DNA of 5,024 nucleotides from Acidobacteriaceae bacterium (GTDB taxonomy: Bacteria > Acidobacteriota > Terriglobia > Terriglobales > Acidobacteriaceae): NCBI GenBank assembly GCA_025929125.1, contig JAICMT010000162.1, positions 1-5,024 on the forward strand, given 5' to 3'. Below, in pieces: positions 1 through 5,024 of this stretch; positions within the stretch are counted from its first letter, which is position 1, and every line of letters begins with the position of its first letter. Position numbers and translations under genes: made by a program. The notes below the pieces were generated by a model. That model did no database searches. It worked only from the letters and a program-made list of their open reading frames with translations, and was not told the DNA's origin.

Positions 1-1001
1 CCGACGACTTCGCGGTCGGGGAAGCAGTCGGCGATCGTGTTCAACGCATGACGATCGTTGGCGTCGTTGAACGTAGGAACCAGCACCAGCCCGTTGGCAA
101 TGTAGAAGTTGGCATAGCTTGCCGGGAGCCGCTGCCCCTGGAACAGCACAGGGGAAGGCATCGGCAGCTCGCGAATCTCGAACGGCTTGCCCTTCAGGTT
201 CCGCGCCGCACGCAGACGCTCCAGATTCTCCGCCAGCGGAAGGTGATTCTCATCCGAGGTGTTCGGCTCTACGCAGGTGAGGATCGTGTTCGGCTCCACG
301 AAGCGCGCGATGTCGTCGACATGTCCATGCGTGTCGTCGCCCGCACAGCCGCGGTGTAGCCAGACGGTCTTCTCGATACCCAGATACTCCGCGAACGCCT
401 GCTCCAGCGCAGCGCGGGTGACCTCCTCGTCGCCTAGCCCGGGATTGCGCTGCTGCACCTCTGAGAGCAGGCACTCCTCGGTGGTGAGGAGGATGCCGGC
501 GCCGCTAACGTCGATCGATCCTCCTTCGAGCACGAGCCGATGTGGCCTGCCGGCGGCATCTTCGATCTGCGGCTTGATCTCTTGCAGCCCGTAGTGCTTC
601 GCAACCTGATGCGGCACCTGATCGTCGCGCTTCCAGTTGTCGTACTTCGCCCACGCGTTGAACTTCCAGTTTGTGATTGCCAATTGCCCCTCGGGCTTGC
701 GCACGAAGATTGGGCCGGAGTCGCGCAGCCACACACGGTCTGTTTGCCACTGATGAAAGTGAATGCGCGCGAGGTTGGCGCCGCCCCTTCGCAGGACGGA
801 GGTCGCAGACCGCTCGGCGGTCGCATTGTTTACCAGAATGTGCACGTCTTCCACGCGCGAGAGCTGGCGAACAATCTCGGCGTATACCCAGGCAATCGGG
901 CGAAACTTGCCCGGCCAGTCTTCCGGATTGTGCGGCCACGCGATCCAGGTTGCGGCGTGCGGCTCCCACTCAGCGGGCATGCGGTAATCAGGTGCGTTCA
1001 T
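1..1001 (-). CDS. aguA: Agmatine deiminase (agmatine iminohydrolase), 3' end cut by window edge
   Basis: This enzyme hydrolyses agmatine to N-carbamoylputrescine and ammonia, a cytoplasmic step from arginine to putrescine. The frame is open from the ATG at 1001 to the left edge, giving 333 residues; the family is usually about 340-370, so only the C-terminus is missing. The N-terminus MPAEWEPHAATWIAWP (residues 8-23) is the classic opening of the peptidyl-arginine deiminase / agmatine deiminase family. Candidate active-site residues are D94 in WLRDSGP, E159 in LEGGSID, and H227 and D229 in HGHVDD. VPTFND (308-313) is the usual stretch ahead of the end. The catalytic cysteine, normally in a GGG-x-IHC-x-TQQ motif near the C-terminus, falls outside the window, so activity cannot be confirmed here. 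No strong Shine-Dalgarno sequence precedes the ATG. The gene lies 50 bp after the TonB-family gene on the same strand and could be co-transcribed, but no functional link is evident. The family call is firm; the distinction from a carbamoyl-putrescine or other PAD-like enzyme is slightly less so. Confidence 0.93.
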   Translation of the reverse strand, partial: MNAPDYRMPAEWEPHAATWIAWPHNPEDWPGKFRPIAWVYAEIVRQLSRVEDVHILVNNATAERSATSVLRRGGANLARIHFHQWQTDRVWLRDSGPIFVRKPEGQLAITNWKFNAWAKYDNWKRDDQVPHQVAKHYGLQEIKPQIEDAAGRPHRLVLEGGSIDVSGAGILLTTEECLLSEVQQRNPGLGDEEVTRAALEQAFAEYLGIEKTVWLHRGCAGDDTHGHVDDIARFVEPNTILTCVEPNTSDENHLPLAENLERLRAARNLKGKPFEIRELPMPSPVLFQGQRLPASYANFYIANGLVLVPTFNDANDRHALNTIADCFPDREVV

Positions 1002-1023
1002 CTGCTAACAGGCTAACGCACTC

Positions 1024-1045
1024 GGAATCGCCCGCTGGCGAATCC
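1024..1045. repeat. 22-nt stem-loop between the TonB-family and agmatine deiminase genes
   Basis: The arms GGAATCGCC (1024-1032) and GGCGAATCC (1037-1045) pair over 9 positions with a single mismatch around a 4-base loop. The structure begins 6 bases after the stop codon of the TonB-family gene and fills much of the 50-bp gap. On the minus strand, the direction of transcription, no run of T follows it, so it is not a standard intrinsic terminator. It may reduce read-through or protect the upstream mRNA 3' end. Pairing is seen directly; any role is inferred. Confidence 0.5.
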
Positions 1046-1051
1046 GGCCAT

Positions 1052-2539
1052 TCACAGAGAGGAGAAGTCCACCGTGATGGTCGTAGTAACATCCGTCGGC
1101 TGTCCATTGACCATGTAAGGCCGATATCGCCACGCCGAGACCGCGTCCAGCGCCGGCTGGCGCAGCTCTTGAGGACCATCGAGCACGTGTAGCCCTGTCA
1201 CCGAGCCGTCTCTGCTGATATGAGCCTGCAGCCGCACCACACCGGTCAGGCCGCTCTGTCGGACACTCTCCGGAATGATGGGAACCCGTGAAATGACCAG
1301 ATGAGAGTTCATGGTGGTTTCCGGCACCTTCACCTCTTCACCGGAGGTCACGTCCGGAATCGGAATGACGGCAGGAGGAGTGCGGTCCTGGCGTGCGGCT
1401 TCGACCGCCATCCTCTGCTCCGGAGTCAGGGGCTCTCTCGAAGGCTGCGGGAGGGGCGCGGCCTCTCGGGGCGCGCGGCTTACAGAGGCCGCTGGATTCG
1501 AGTTCGCGGGAGCCGAGGCGATCGGGCCGGCTGCTGCGGACGGAATCGCCGGAGTTTTAGTAGCTGGCGTTACGGGCGGAGCCACGGCCGCTGGAGGTGC
1601 CGCGGCAGCTTCCGGCGCAGCGCTTTGCATGGGCTCTCCGTGCCATGCGGTTACGGCCGAGTCGTATCCGGCGTGGGTTGCAGTCTTGACCCGCTCCCAC
1701 CCGCCACTGCGGCTGACGACGTACCCTGCGCCGGCGAGGAAGAGAACAACTAGAACGCCGATCACTGGGCCCGCAGCGATGGACCGGCGAGGAGCCGATT
1801 CGGCATAGCTGGACAGCGGAGCTGCTCCCCTTGCTGAACGACCCGCAAGAAGTGGCTCGTCAGCGGGCATTGCTGTTGTCGCGCGGCTGGGGTATGAAGC
1901 GGGTTCCGAAGCGCGCCTGTGCGGGATGGCTTCCGGCTCCGGCATCAGGACCAGCCGCGCGCTGTCTTCGGCGGCAGCGGCGGCAGCAAGATTCCGTTCC
2001 TTTCGCGCGGCGCGCTTTGACTCGGCAGAGCGCGATGGCCGGGTGCTGCTCCGCATGGGAAGGATCCGCTCTTCCGACGGATGGTTGGTTGGGGGAGCGG
2101 CTTGTGGGATGGCCGCGAGCGGCTCAGCCGGTACCGCCTGGTTAACCTCTTTCAGCTCGTCTGTCGGTACGTCCTGACCATTGAGCATGCGTTGGAGGCG
2201 TTCCAGCAGGATCCGGTGCGAAGGCCCAGCCTCGCGAACCTCATCGATTGTGCGGCCGGTGACCGCCTCGGTGATGGCGGTGAGAACTGTGTCGGTCCCG
2301 GCAGACTGCTTCTCTGTCATTCCGGCTACGGCAGACCAGAAATGCATCGCAAAATGCTTGTTCACGCCCAGCTCGCGGAGCAAGGCAGGCAAGCAGTTCA
2401 GATCGCCGCAGGGCACATTGTGGCGAGCGCAGACCGCCAGAAATTCGCGTACATTGCGGCTGGCGGGCGCAGTCGGAAGCGTATTGGCGTTGGCAGGCAT
2501 CCCTAGGAATAGGATGCCTGAGGGAGACGGCGAAGTCAC
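1052..2539 (-). CDS. TonB-family protein with long cytoplasmic N-terminal extension
   Basis: This is a 495-residue inner-membrane protein whose end is a TonB C-terminal domain (about 412-495). It carries SGLTGVVRLQAHISRDG, then ALDAVSAWRYRPYMVNGQP and a final beta strand TTTITVDF, all hallmarks of the family. One transmembrane helix lies at about 253-276, preceded by RR (251-252), so the first 250 residues should be cytoplasmic. After it comes an Ala/Pro-rich spacer (about 303-375), as expected for a protein spanning the periplasm. TonB proteins normally carry their helix at the extreme N-terminus, so the extension is odd: residues 30-120 look like a folded helical domain with C37, H40, C44 and C49, followed by a charged Ala-rich linker (about 130-250). 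I do not recognise that domain. The start is uncertain: the GTG at 2539 has GGAGG directly abutting it, while an ATG at 2500 (482 residues) sits in a hairpin; a TAG lies upstream in frame. The gene lies 103 bp after the secretin-like gene. It could energise an outer-membrane transporter or act as a signalling protein; the name rests on the C-terminal domain only. Confidence 0.87.
   Translation of the reverse strand: MTSPSPSGILFLGMPANANTLPTAPASRNVREFLAVCARHNVPCGDLNCLPALLRELGVNKHFAMHFWSAVAGMTEKQSAGTDTVLTAITEAVTGRTIDEVREAGPSHRILLERLQRMLNGQDVPTDELKEVNQAVPAEPLAAIPQAAPPTNHPSEERILPMRSSTRPSRSAESKRAARKERNLAAAAAAEDSARLVLMPEPEAIPHRRASEPASYPSRATTAMPADEPLLAGRSARGAAPLSSYAESAPRRSIAAGPVIGVLVVLFLAGAGYVVSRSGGWERVKTATHAGYDSAVTAWHGEPMQSAAPEAAAAPPAAVAPPVTPATKTPAIPSAAAGPIASAPANSNPAASVSRAPREAAPLPQPSREPLTPEQRMAVEAARQDRTPPAVIPIPDVTSGEEVKVPETTMNSHLVISRVPIIPESVRQSGLTGVVRLQAHISRDGSVTGLHVLDGPQELRQPALDAVSAWRYRPYMVNGQPTDVTTTITVDFSSL
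2494..2520. repeat. Perfect 9-bp inverted repeat over an alternative start codon of the TonB-family gene
   Basis: CAGGCATCC (2494-2502) and GGATGCCTG (2512-2520) are exact reverse complements 9 bases apart. With one bulged base the stem extends to 11 bp around a 4-base loop at 2506-2509. In the minus-strand transcript the ATG at 2498-2500, and the TAGGG just before it, lie in the 3' arm and would be paired. It could be an mRNA structure that hides this start, or a DNA operator. If translation begins at the GTG at 2539 it is simply inside the early coding region. The pairing is seen; the role is inferred. Confidence 0.55.
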
Positions 2540-2642
2540 CCTCCGGACGGTTACCTAAGTTACGATACCCGTGCTCGAATCAGGCTAAGTGACTGGAAAT
2601 CCTCTGCTACGAAATCCAAGATAAAAATGGCGGCGATTCGAC

Positions 2643-3422
2643 TCAGGGAACCGGTTCCATGGTCACTTCAAGTTCCTGGTGACGGTTGGTGTCCTCGATG
2701 TCAAAGCTGCCCAGCCGGAGCGGTTTGCCGGGTGTCAGGTAGGAAGCGCCTTTGATAGTTGATTGCCGGATGACAGGATCCTGCGTCGCTTCGCCGGCTT
2801 TCAGCTCCGCGGGTGTAGTCGACTGCTCAACGGAGGTACGCAGACGGATGCCTTGCGCGCTGACATCCATGCTGGCGGTGAAACTCATTCCGACATCGAT
2901 GTACGTGACCTGCGTCTCGTGTTGAGCATTGGAGCCTGTCGCTATCGGGATGCGGCTGCCCTGCTTCATCGAGGATTCCTGGCCCGGAGTCACGATCATG
3001 GAGTAGCGGTGGGTTGAGATGCGAGTGGTGCCCTCCAGATCGGTGACCACGTAAGTAAGCCGATAATTCGGCTTGGGACGGTCCAGCTCCGAGATCATGC
3101 GTTGCGCAAGCGCCATCTGGTCTGGCTGGGCGCATATCGCAATCGCGTACTGGTTGGGAACAACAAATGATTTTGCGTCCGGCGGTAGTATCTGGCGAAG
3201 AGCCGTGAAGATTTCATTCGCGTCCTGCTGCTGGGTCGCGTTCTGAAGGTGGAACACACGCACATTCTCGGTGGTAGGACTGGAGCACTGGAGCACTCGG
3301 ACCGGTCTCTGATCAGCCTTCTGATCAGCGGCCGCAGTTTGGGCAAAGGCGGTCGCACTGGAAAGCAGAGCGGGTAGAAAGATAGAGCTCAGAATAGCGT
3401 TGCGGATGCGCTGCGGGTTCAT
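2643..3422 (-). CDS. Exported secretin-like protein (short, without obvious pore region)
   Basis: This is a 259-residue protein with a signal peptide: RIR at 5-7, a hydrophobic stretch at about 9-24, and a likely cleavage after AFA (25-27). Residues 53-115 (VRVFHLQNATQQQDANEIF..., ending ISELDRP) match the pattern of secretin N-domains (NolW / N1 type): a 'hLxnaxa' strand, a helix with a 'L..IL' core, and a terminal 'I..LDrP'. The rest echoes the secretin C-terminal part: GSRIPIATG (155-163), TQVTYIDVGMSF (170-181), then PVIRQS (216-221) and GKPLRLGSFD (232-241), like the 'TyxDVGi' and 'dGqtlxlGG' stretches of GspD/PilQ. At 259 residues it has one N-domain and too little sequence for a normal secretin. 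It is therefore unlikely to be a full secretion channel and may be a periplasmic or outer-membrane-associated partner. Translation is coupled to the upstream gene through an ATGA overlap, with AGGAG 7 bases before the ATG. The fold is inferred from sequence pattern only. Confidence 0.72.
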   Translation of the reverse strand: MNPQRIRNAILSSIFLPALLSSATAFAQTAAADQKADQRPVRVLQCSSPTTENVRVFHLQNATQQQDANEIFTALRQILPPDAKSFVVPNQYAIAICAQPDQMALAQRMISELDRPKPNYRLTYVVTDLEGTTRISTHRYSMIVTPGQESSMKQGSRIPIATGSNAQHETQVTYIDVGMSFTASMDVSAQGIRLRTSVEQSTTPAELKAGEATQDPVIRQSTIKGASYLTPGKPLRLGSFDIEDTNRHQELEVTMEPVP

Positions 3423-4033
3423 TCGGTCACTCCTGTGTCTTGCGGGGGTGGAGGTGGAGGCGTGAAGAATTTCTGGAACGCCGCGCTCTCCTGCTGAGCG
3501 ATCTGCGCCCTTGCCTCAAAGCTCAGGTCGGTAAGTTCAGCAGGCCGGGCTCCATGGACAAGGCGAACGAGCTGCTGCTCCTCTCGGGTCAGTGCGCGCT
3601 CCTGTAGTGGACTGCGAGGCTCTGTTGACGGCTGTTTCGCGGATGGTTCCCAGCGCCGCATTCGACCCACGGTGGCCGGGTGGGCACATGGCGCTGATTC
3701 CGTCGCGCCGCTTGAAACTGGCAGAATGCGCTTACTGATCGGTTTGGAGGCAGGCGCCGCCGCCGTGTTTGCGGCCTGCTCCGCACGTTCGTGGTGCACT
3801 CTCCAGGACTCAATCAGCACTCCGGAGCAGAGCAGGCCGGCAAGGGCCGCTCCGGTGAGCATTCCCAACCACCAGGCGCGATCAGGTCGCCACTTCAAGC
3901 GCCTCGCGACGTGCCCTTCCTGGGCGCGATACTGAAGCCGTTGCTGGATGCGCGCCTCCATGCCGTCGGGCGGCGTGGCCGCGGCCAGCGCGGAGAGCGT
4001 TCTGTCGATGGTGTCGTCATGTCTGTGTTTCAT
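3419..4033 (-). CDS. Single-pass membrane protein, probable anti-sigma factor of the adjacent ECF sigma factor
   Basis: This 204-residue protein has a short cytoplasmic N-terminal part (1-50), one transmembrane helix at about 54-75 (WWLGMLTGAALAGLLCSGVL), and a periplasmic part of about 130 residues. The first 40 residues hold a predicted helix (DRTLSALAAATPPDGMEARI, 10-29), a plausible sigma-binding segment. The family call rests mainly on position: it starts 11 bp after the sigma factor stop and has the topology of many membrane anti-sigma factors. It has no H-x3-C-x2-C zinc motif; the only cysteines are C69, in the membrane, and C116. The periplasmic part is Ala/Pro/Ser-rich, then charged and helical (about 145-190), and ends in six prolines (192-197). 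It overlaps the secretin-like gene by 4 bp. AAGGA (4041-4045) sits 7 bases before the ATG and supports this start. An alternative is an uncharacterised membrane partner that does not bind sigma. Confidence 0.7.
   Translation of the reverse strand: MKHRHDDTIDRTLSALAAATPPDGMEARIQQRLQYRAQEGHVARRLKWRPDRAWWLGMLTGAALAGLLCSGVLIESWRVHHERAEQAANTAAAPASKPISKRILPVSSGATESAPCAHPATVGRMRRWEPSAKQPSTEPRSPLQERALTREEQQLVRLVHGARPAELTDLSFEARAQIAQQESAAFQKFFTPPPPPPQDTGVTE
3430..3434 (-). promoter_or_regulatory. Ribosome binding site (AGGAG) of the secretin-like gene, inside the preceding gene
   Basis: On the minus strand AGGAG lies 7 bases before the ATG at 3422 and within the last codons of the anti-sigma candidate, whose TGA overlaps this ATG (ATGA, 3419-3422). 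This fixes the start of the secretin-like gene and indicates translational coupling of the two. Confidence 0.75.
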
Positions 4034-4044
4034 AAGTGAGTCCT

Positions 4045-4587
4045 TCAGTCTGGAAGCCTCTCCCGCAACCGAGCGCGGGCGCGAAAGATCAGGGAACGCA
4101 CGCCCGATTCGCTCTTGCCCATCACCGCTGCGATTTCAGCATTCGATAGTTCTTGCATCGCGGATAGAAGCAGGGCCTGGCGCTCGTATTTTGGCAGCCG
4201 CTCGATTGCATGCAGCACTTGCCGCATCCGCTGAGCGTCTTCAAAGAGCCGATCCGTGGGTGCTTCGCGCGAGGCCAGCTCAGCCAGGAACAAATCCTCC
4301 ATCTGGTCCGGACGTACTTTGCGGCGGCGATCGATTGCCAGGTTCCACGTAATTCGCACCAGCCATGGGCGAATCTCAGCGATTCGGACGAGCTCAGCCT
4401 CACGCTCCAGAACTCGCAGAAAGACGTCCTGCACAATGTCCTCTGCCTCGGCGCTGTTTCGCACCACAGAGAGCGCCACGCGATAAAGCAGGCCGGAGTA
4501 GTCGCGCACGAGCGCGGCCAGATCGGGCCCGGCGAGAACCCTTTCTGCTGAGAACACGGTCAAGCTCTGTTCCCCGATCGCTTCCAT
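4045..4587 (-). CDS. ECF-family (sigma-70 group 4) RNA polymerase sigma factor
   Basis: This 180-residue protein, the usual size for an ECF sigma factor, directs RNA polymerase to a specific set of promoters. Region 2 covers about 22-92: RDYSGLLYRVALSVVRN, then AEDIVQDVFLRVLER (48-62), the core-binding and -10 segment, and RPWLVRITWNLAIDRRRK (73-90). Region 4 covers about 131-178: LPKYERQALLLSAMQELSNA, then the helix-turn-helix EIAAVMGKSESGVRSLIFRARARLRERL that reads the -35 element. No extra C-terminal domain is present. The reading frame stays open upstream to 4902, but I place the start at the ATG at 4587. It has AAGGA 4 bases before it, the product then begins just ahead of region 2, and the longer form would run into accD on the other strand. 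It is first in an operon with the anti-sigma candidate and the secretin-like gene, and a possible ECF-type promoter lies just upstream. The subgroup cannot be settled by eye. Confidence 0.93.
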   Translation of the reverse strand: MEAIGEQSLTVFSAERVLAGPDLAALVRDYSGLLYRVALSVVRNSAEAEDIVQDVFLRVLEREAELVRIAEIRPWLVRITWNLAIDRRRKVRPDQMEDLFLAELASREAPTDRLFEDAQRMRQVLHAIERLPKYERQALLLSAMQELSNAEIAAVMGKSESGVRSLIFRARARLRERLPD

Positions 4588-4591
4588 GAAT

Positions 4592-4598
4592 TCCTTCT
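4592..4598 (-). promoter_or_regulatory. Ribosome binding site deciding the sigma factor start
   Basis: On the minus strand AGAAGGA ends 4 bases before the ATG at 4587. It is the reason for preferring this start over the much longer open frame that reaches 4902. Confidence 0.65.
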
Positions 4599-4628
4599 GC
4601 AGCAAAGACGTTTGCGGTCCGGAGTCCG

Positions 4629-4656
4629 CTCGGATTTTTCGTGTATCGAGGGGTTC
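4629..4656 (-). promoter_or_regulatory. Candidate ECF-type promoter of the sigma factor operon
   Basis: On the minus strand GAACCC (4656-4651) is followed after exactly 16 bases by TCCGAG (4634-4629). This resembles the RpoE-type pattern GAACTT-N16-TCTGA, with the typical 'GAAC' -35 core. Transcription would start near 4622, leaving a leader of about 35 bases before the sigma factor ATG. Many ECF sigma factors drive their own operons, so autoregulation is a reasonable inference. The match is by eye and could be chance. Confidence 0.42.
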
Positions 4657-4706
4657 ACTGCGGCACGCACCAGCTACGCAACGCCGCTCGCATGGTTGAA
4701 CCCCGG

Positions 4707-4712
4707 TACAAT
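4707..4712 (+). promoter_or_regulatory. Possible -10 element of accD
   Basis: TACAAT matches the sigma-70 -10 consensus (TATAAT) at five of six positions and lies 31 bases before the accD start codon. No good -35 hexamer is found 16-18 bases upstream; the TTGAAC at 4696-4701 is too close to serve. The hexamer is flanked by two copies of ACCCCGG (4700-4706 and 4715-4721). Confidence 0.35.
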
Positions 4713-4727
4713 AGACCCCGGCAGCCT

Positions 4728-4734
4728 GGAAGGA
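4728..4734 (+). promoter_or_regulatory. Ribosome binding site of accD
   Basis: GGAAGGA ends 9 bases before the ATG at 4744 and supports that start codon. Confidence 0.6.
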
Positions 4735-4743
4735 CCTTACAAC

Positions 4744-5024
4744 ATGAGTTGGTTCAAGCGGGAAGAGAACGAGATCGTCAACGACGCGCGTAAGACGGTG
4801 CGGACCGAGGGGCTCTGGACACAATGCGGAAGCTGCCGTCAGGCCATCTTCCGGAAGGACCTGGAAGAGAACCTGAACGTCTGCCCCAAGTGCGGCTATC
4901 ACTTCCGTATCGATGCGCGGCGCCGGATTGATCTGCTGCTGGACCCTGGGTACGAGCTAGTGGACCTGGATCTGCGTTCGACCGATCCGCTCGACTTCTC
5001 CGACCTGAAGAAGTACAGGCACAG
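4744..5024 (+). CDS. accD: Acetyl-CoA carboxylase carboxyltransferase subunit beta, 5' part only
   Basis: AccD pairs with AccA to transfer the carboxyl group from carboxybiotin on AccB to acetyl-CoA, making malonyl-CoA, the first committed step of fatty acid synthesis in the cytoplasm. The 93 residues visible are typical: MSWFKRE at the start, then LWTQCGSC (24-31) and NVCPKCGYHFRI (45-56). These form the four-cysteine zinc finger C28-x2-C31-x15-C47-x2-C50 of bacterial AccD. DARRRIDLLLDPG (57-69) is the usual stretch after the finger. The remaining part, about 190 residues with the crotonase-fold catalytic domain, lies beyond the right edge. The gene is divergent from the sigma factor operon, sharing a 156-bp intergenic region with it. 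Confidence 0.95.
   Translation, partial: MSWFKREENEIVNDARKTVRTEGLWTQCGSCRQAIFRKDLEENLNVCPKCGYHFRIDARRRIDLLLDPGYELVDLDLRSTDPLDFSDLKKYRH

Noticed and set aside
540..1192. Plus- and minus-strand frames of 150-170 residues across the agmatine deiminase gene
   Set aside because: The agmatine deiminase frame carries clear family motifs through the whole stretch; the others show low-complexity Arg-rich sequence.
1301..1808. Long plus-strand open frames opposite the TonB-family gene
   Set aside because: They are Arg/Gly/Ala-rich with no recognisable motifs, and mirror the GC-rich Ala/Pro coding of the minus strand, so they are shadows.
3280..3297. Tandem 8-bp repeat CTGGAGCA x2 in the secretin-like gene
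   Set aside because: Only two copies, inside a reading frame that stays intact on both sides; no sign of frameshift or function.
3309..3330. Direct repeat CTGATCAGC x2
   Set aside because: It encodes a short ADQ-K-ADQ repeat just after the signal peptide, in a flexible linker; it is too short to treat as a regulatory or mobile element.
2643..3422. Calling this gene a full type II/IV secretion secretin
   Set aside because: At 259 residues with one N-domain it lacks the length for a secretin barrel, and no other secretion genes are nearby.
4696..4701. TTGAAC as the -35 element of accD
   Set aside because: It is only 5 bases from the TACAAT hexamer, and no -10-like sequence lies 17 bases downstream of it.
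4588..4902. A 105-residue N-terminal extension of the sigma factor
   Set aside because: It runs into accD on the opposite strand, has no sigma-like sequence, and the ATG at 4587 has its own ribosome binding site at the right place for a 180-residue ECF factor.

Overview
This 5 kb window has high G+C and dense coding. It looks like a chromosomal segment of a Gram-negative bacterium, most likely Acidobacteriota (Terriglobia / Acidobacteriaceae type). That placement is inferred from overall protein style: an ECF sigma / anti-sigma pair followed by TonB-type proteins with long Ala/Pro-rich linkers. It was not tested by any search. No mobile element, RNA gene or CRISPR array was seen.

Layout, left to right: (1) positions 1-1001, minus strand: an agmatine deiminase gene. 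Its 3' end, with the catalytic cysteine, lies beyond the left edge. (2) 1002-1051: a short gap with a near-perfect 22-nt stem-loop. (3) 1052-2539, minus: a TonB-family protein with an unusual long cytoplasmic N-terminal part, one membrane helix, an Ala/Pro-rich periplasmic spacer and a C-terminal TonB domain. A perfect 9-bp inverted repeat overlaps one of its two possible start codons. (4) 2643-3422, minus: an exported protein resembling a minimal piece of a secretin. (5) 3419-4033, minus: a single-pass membrane protein, probably the anti-sigma factor, overlapping gene 4 by ATGA. (6) 4045-4587, minus: an ECF-type RNA polymerase sigma factor. (7) 4588-4743: a divergent promoter region. (8) 4744-5024, plus: the start of accD, the acetyl-CoA carboxylase carboxyltransferase beta subunit, cut by the right edge.

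The sigma factor, anti-sigma candidate and secretin-like gene form a tight operon on the minus strand (gap of 11 bp, then a 4-bp overlap). The TonB gene follows 103 bp later in the same direction. A plausible reading is an envelope-sensing module. The sigma factor would be held by the membrane protein, the operon would be autoregulated from an ECF-like promoter (GAACCC-N16-TCCGAG) just upstream, and the products would act in the periplasm and at the inner membrane. The flanking agmatine deiminase and accD genes are housekeeping or metabolic and probably unrelated. The co-occurrence of a sigma/anti-sigma pair with a pore-less secretin-like protein and an N-terminally extended TonB protein is the most interesting part of the window.
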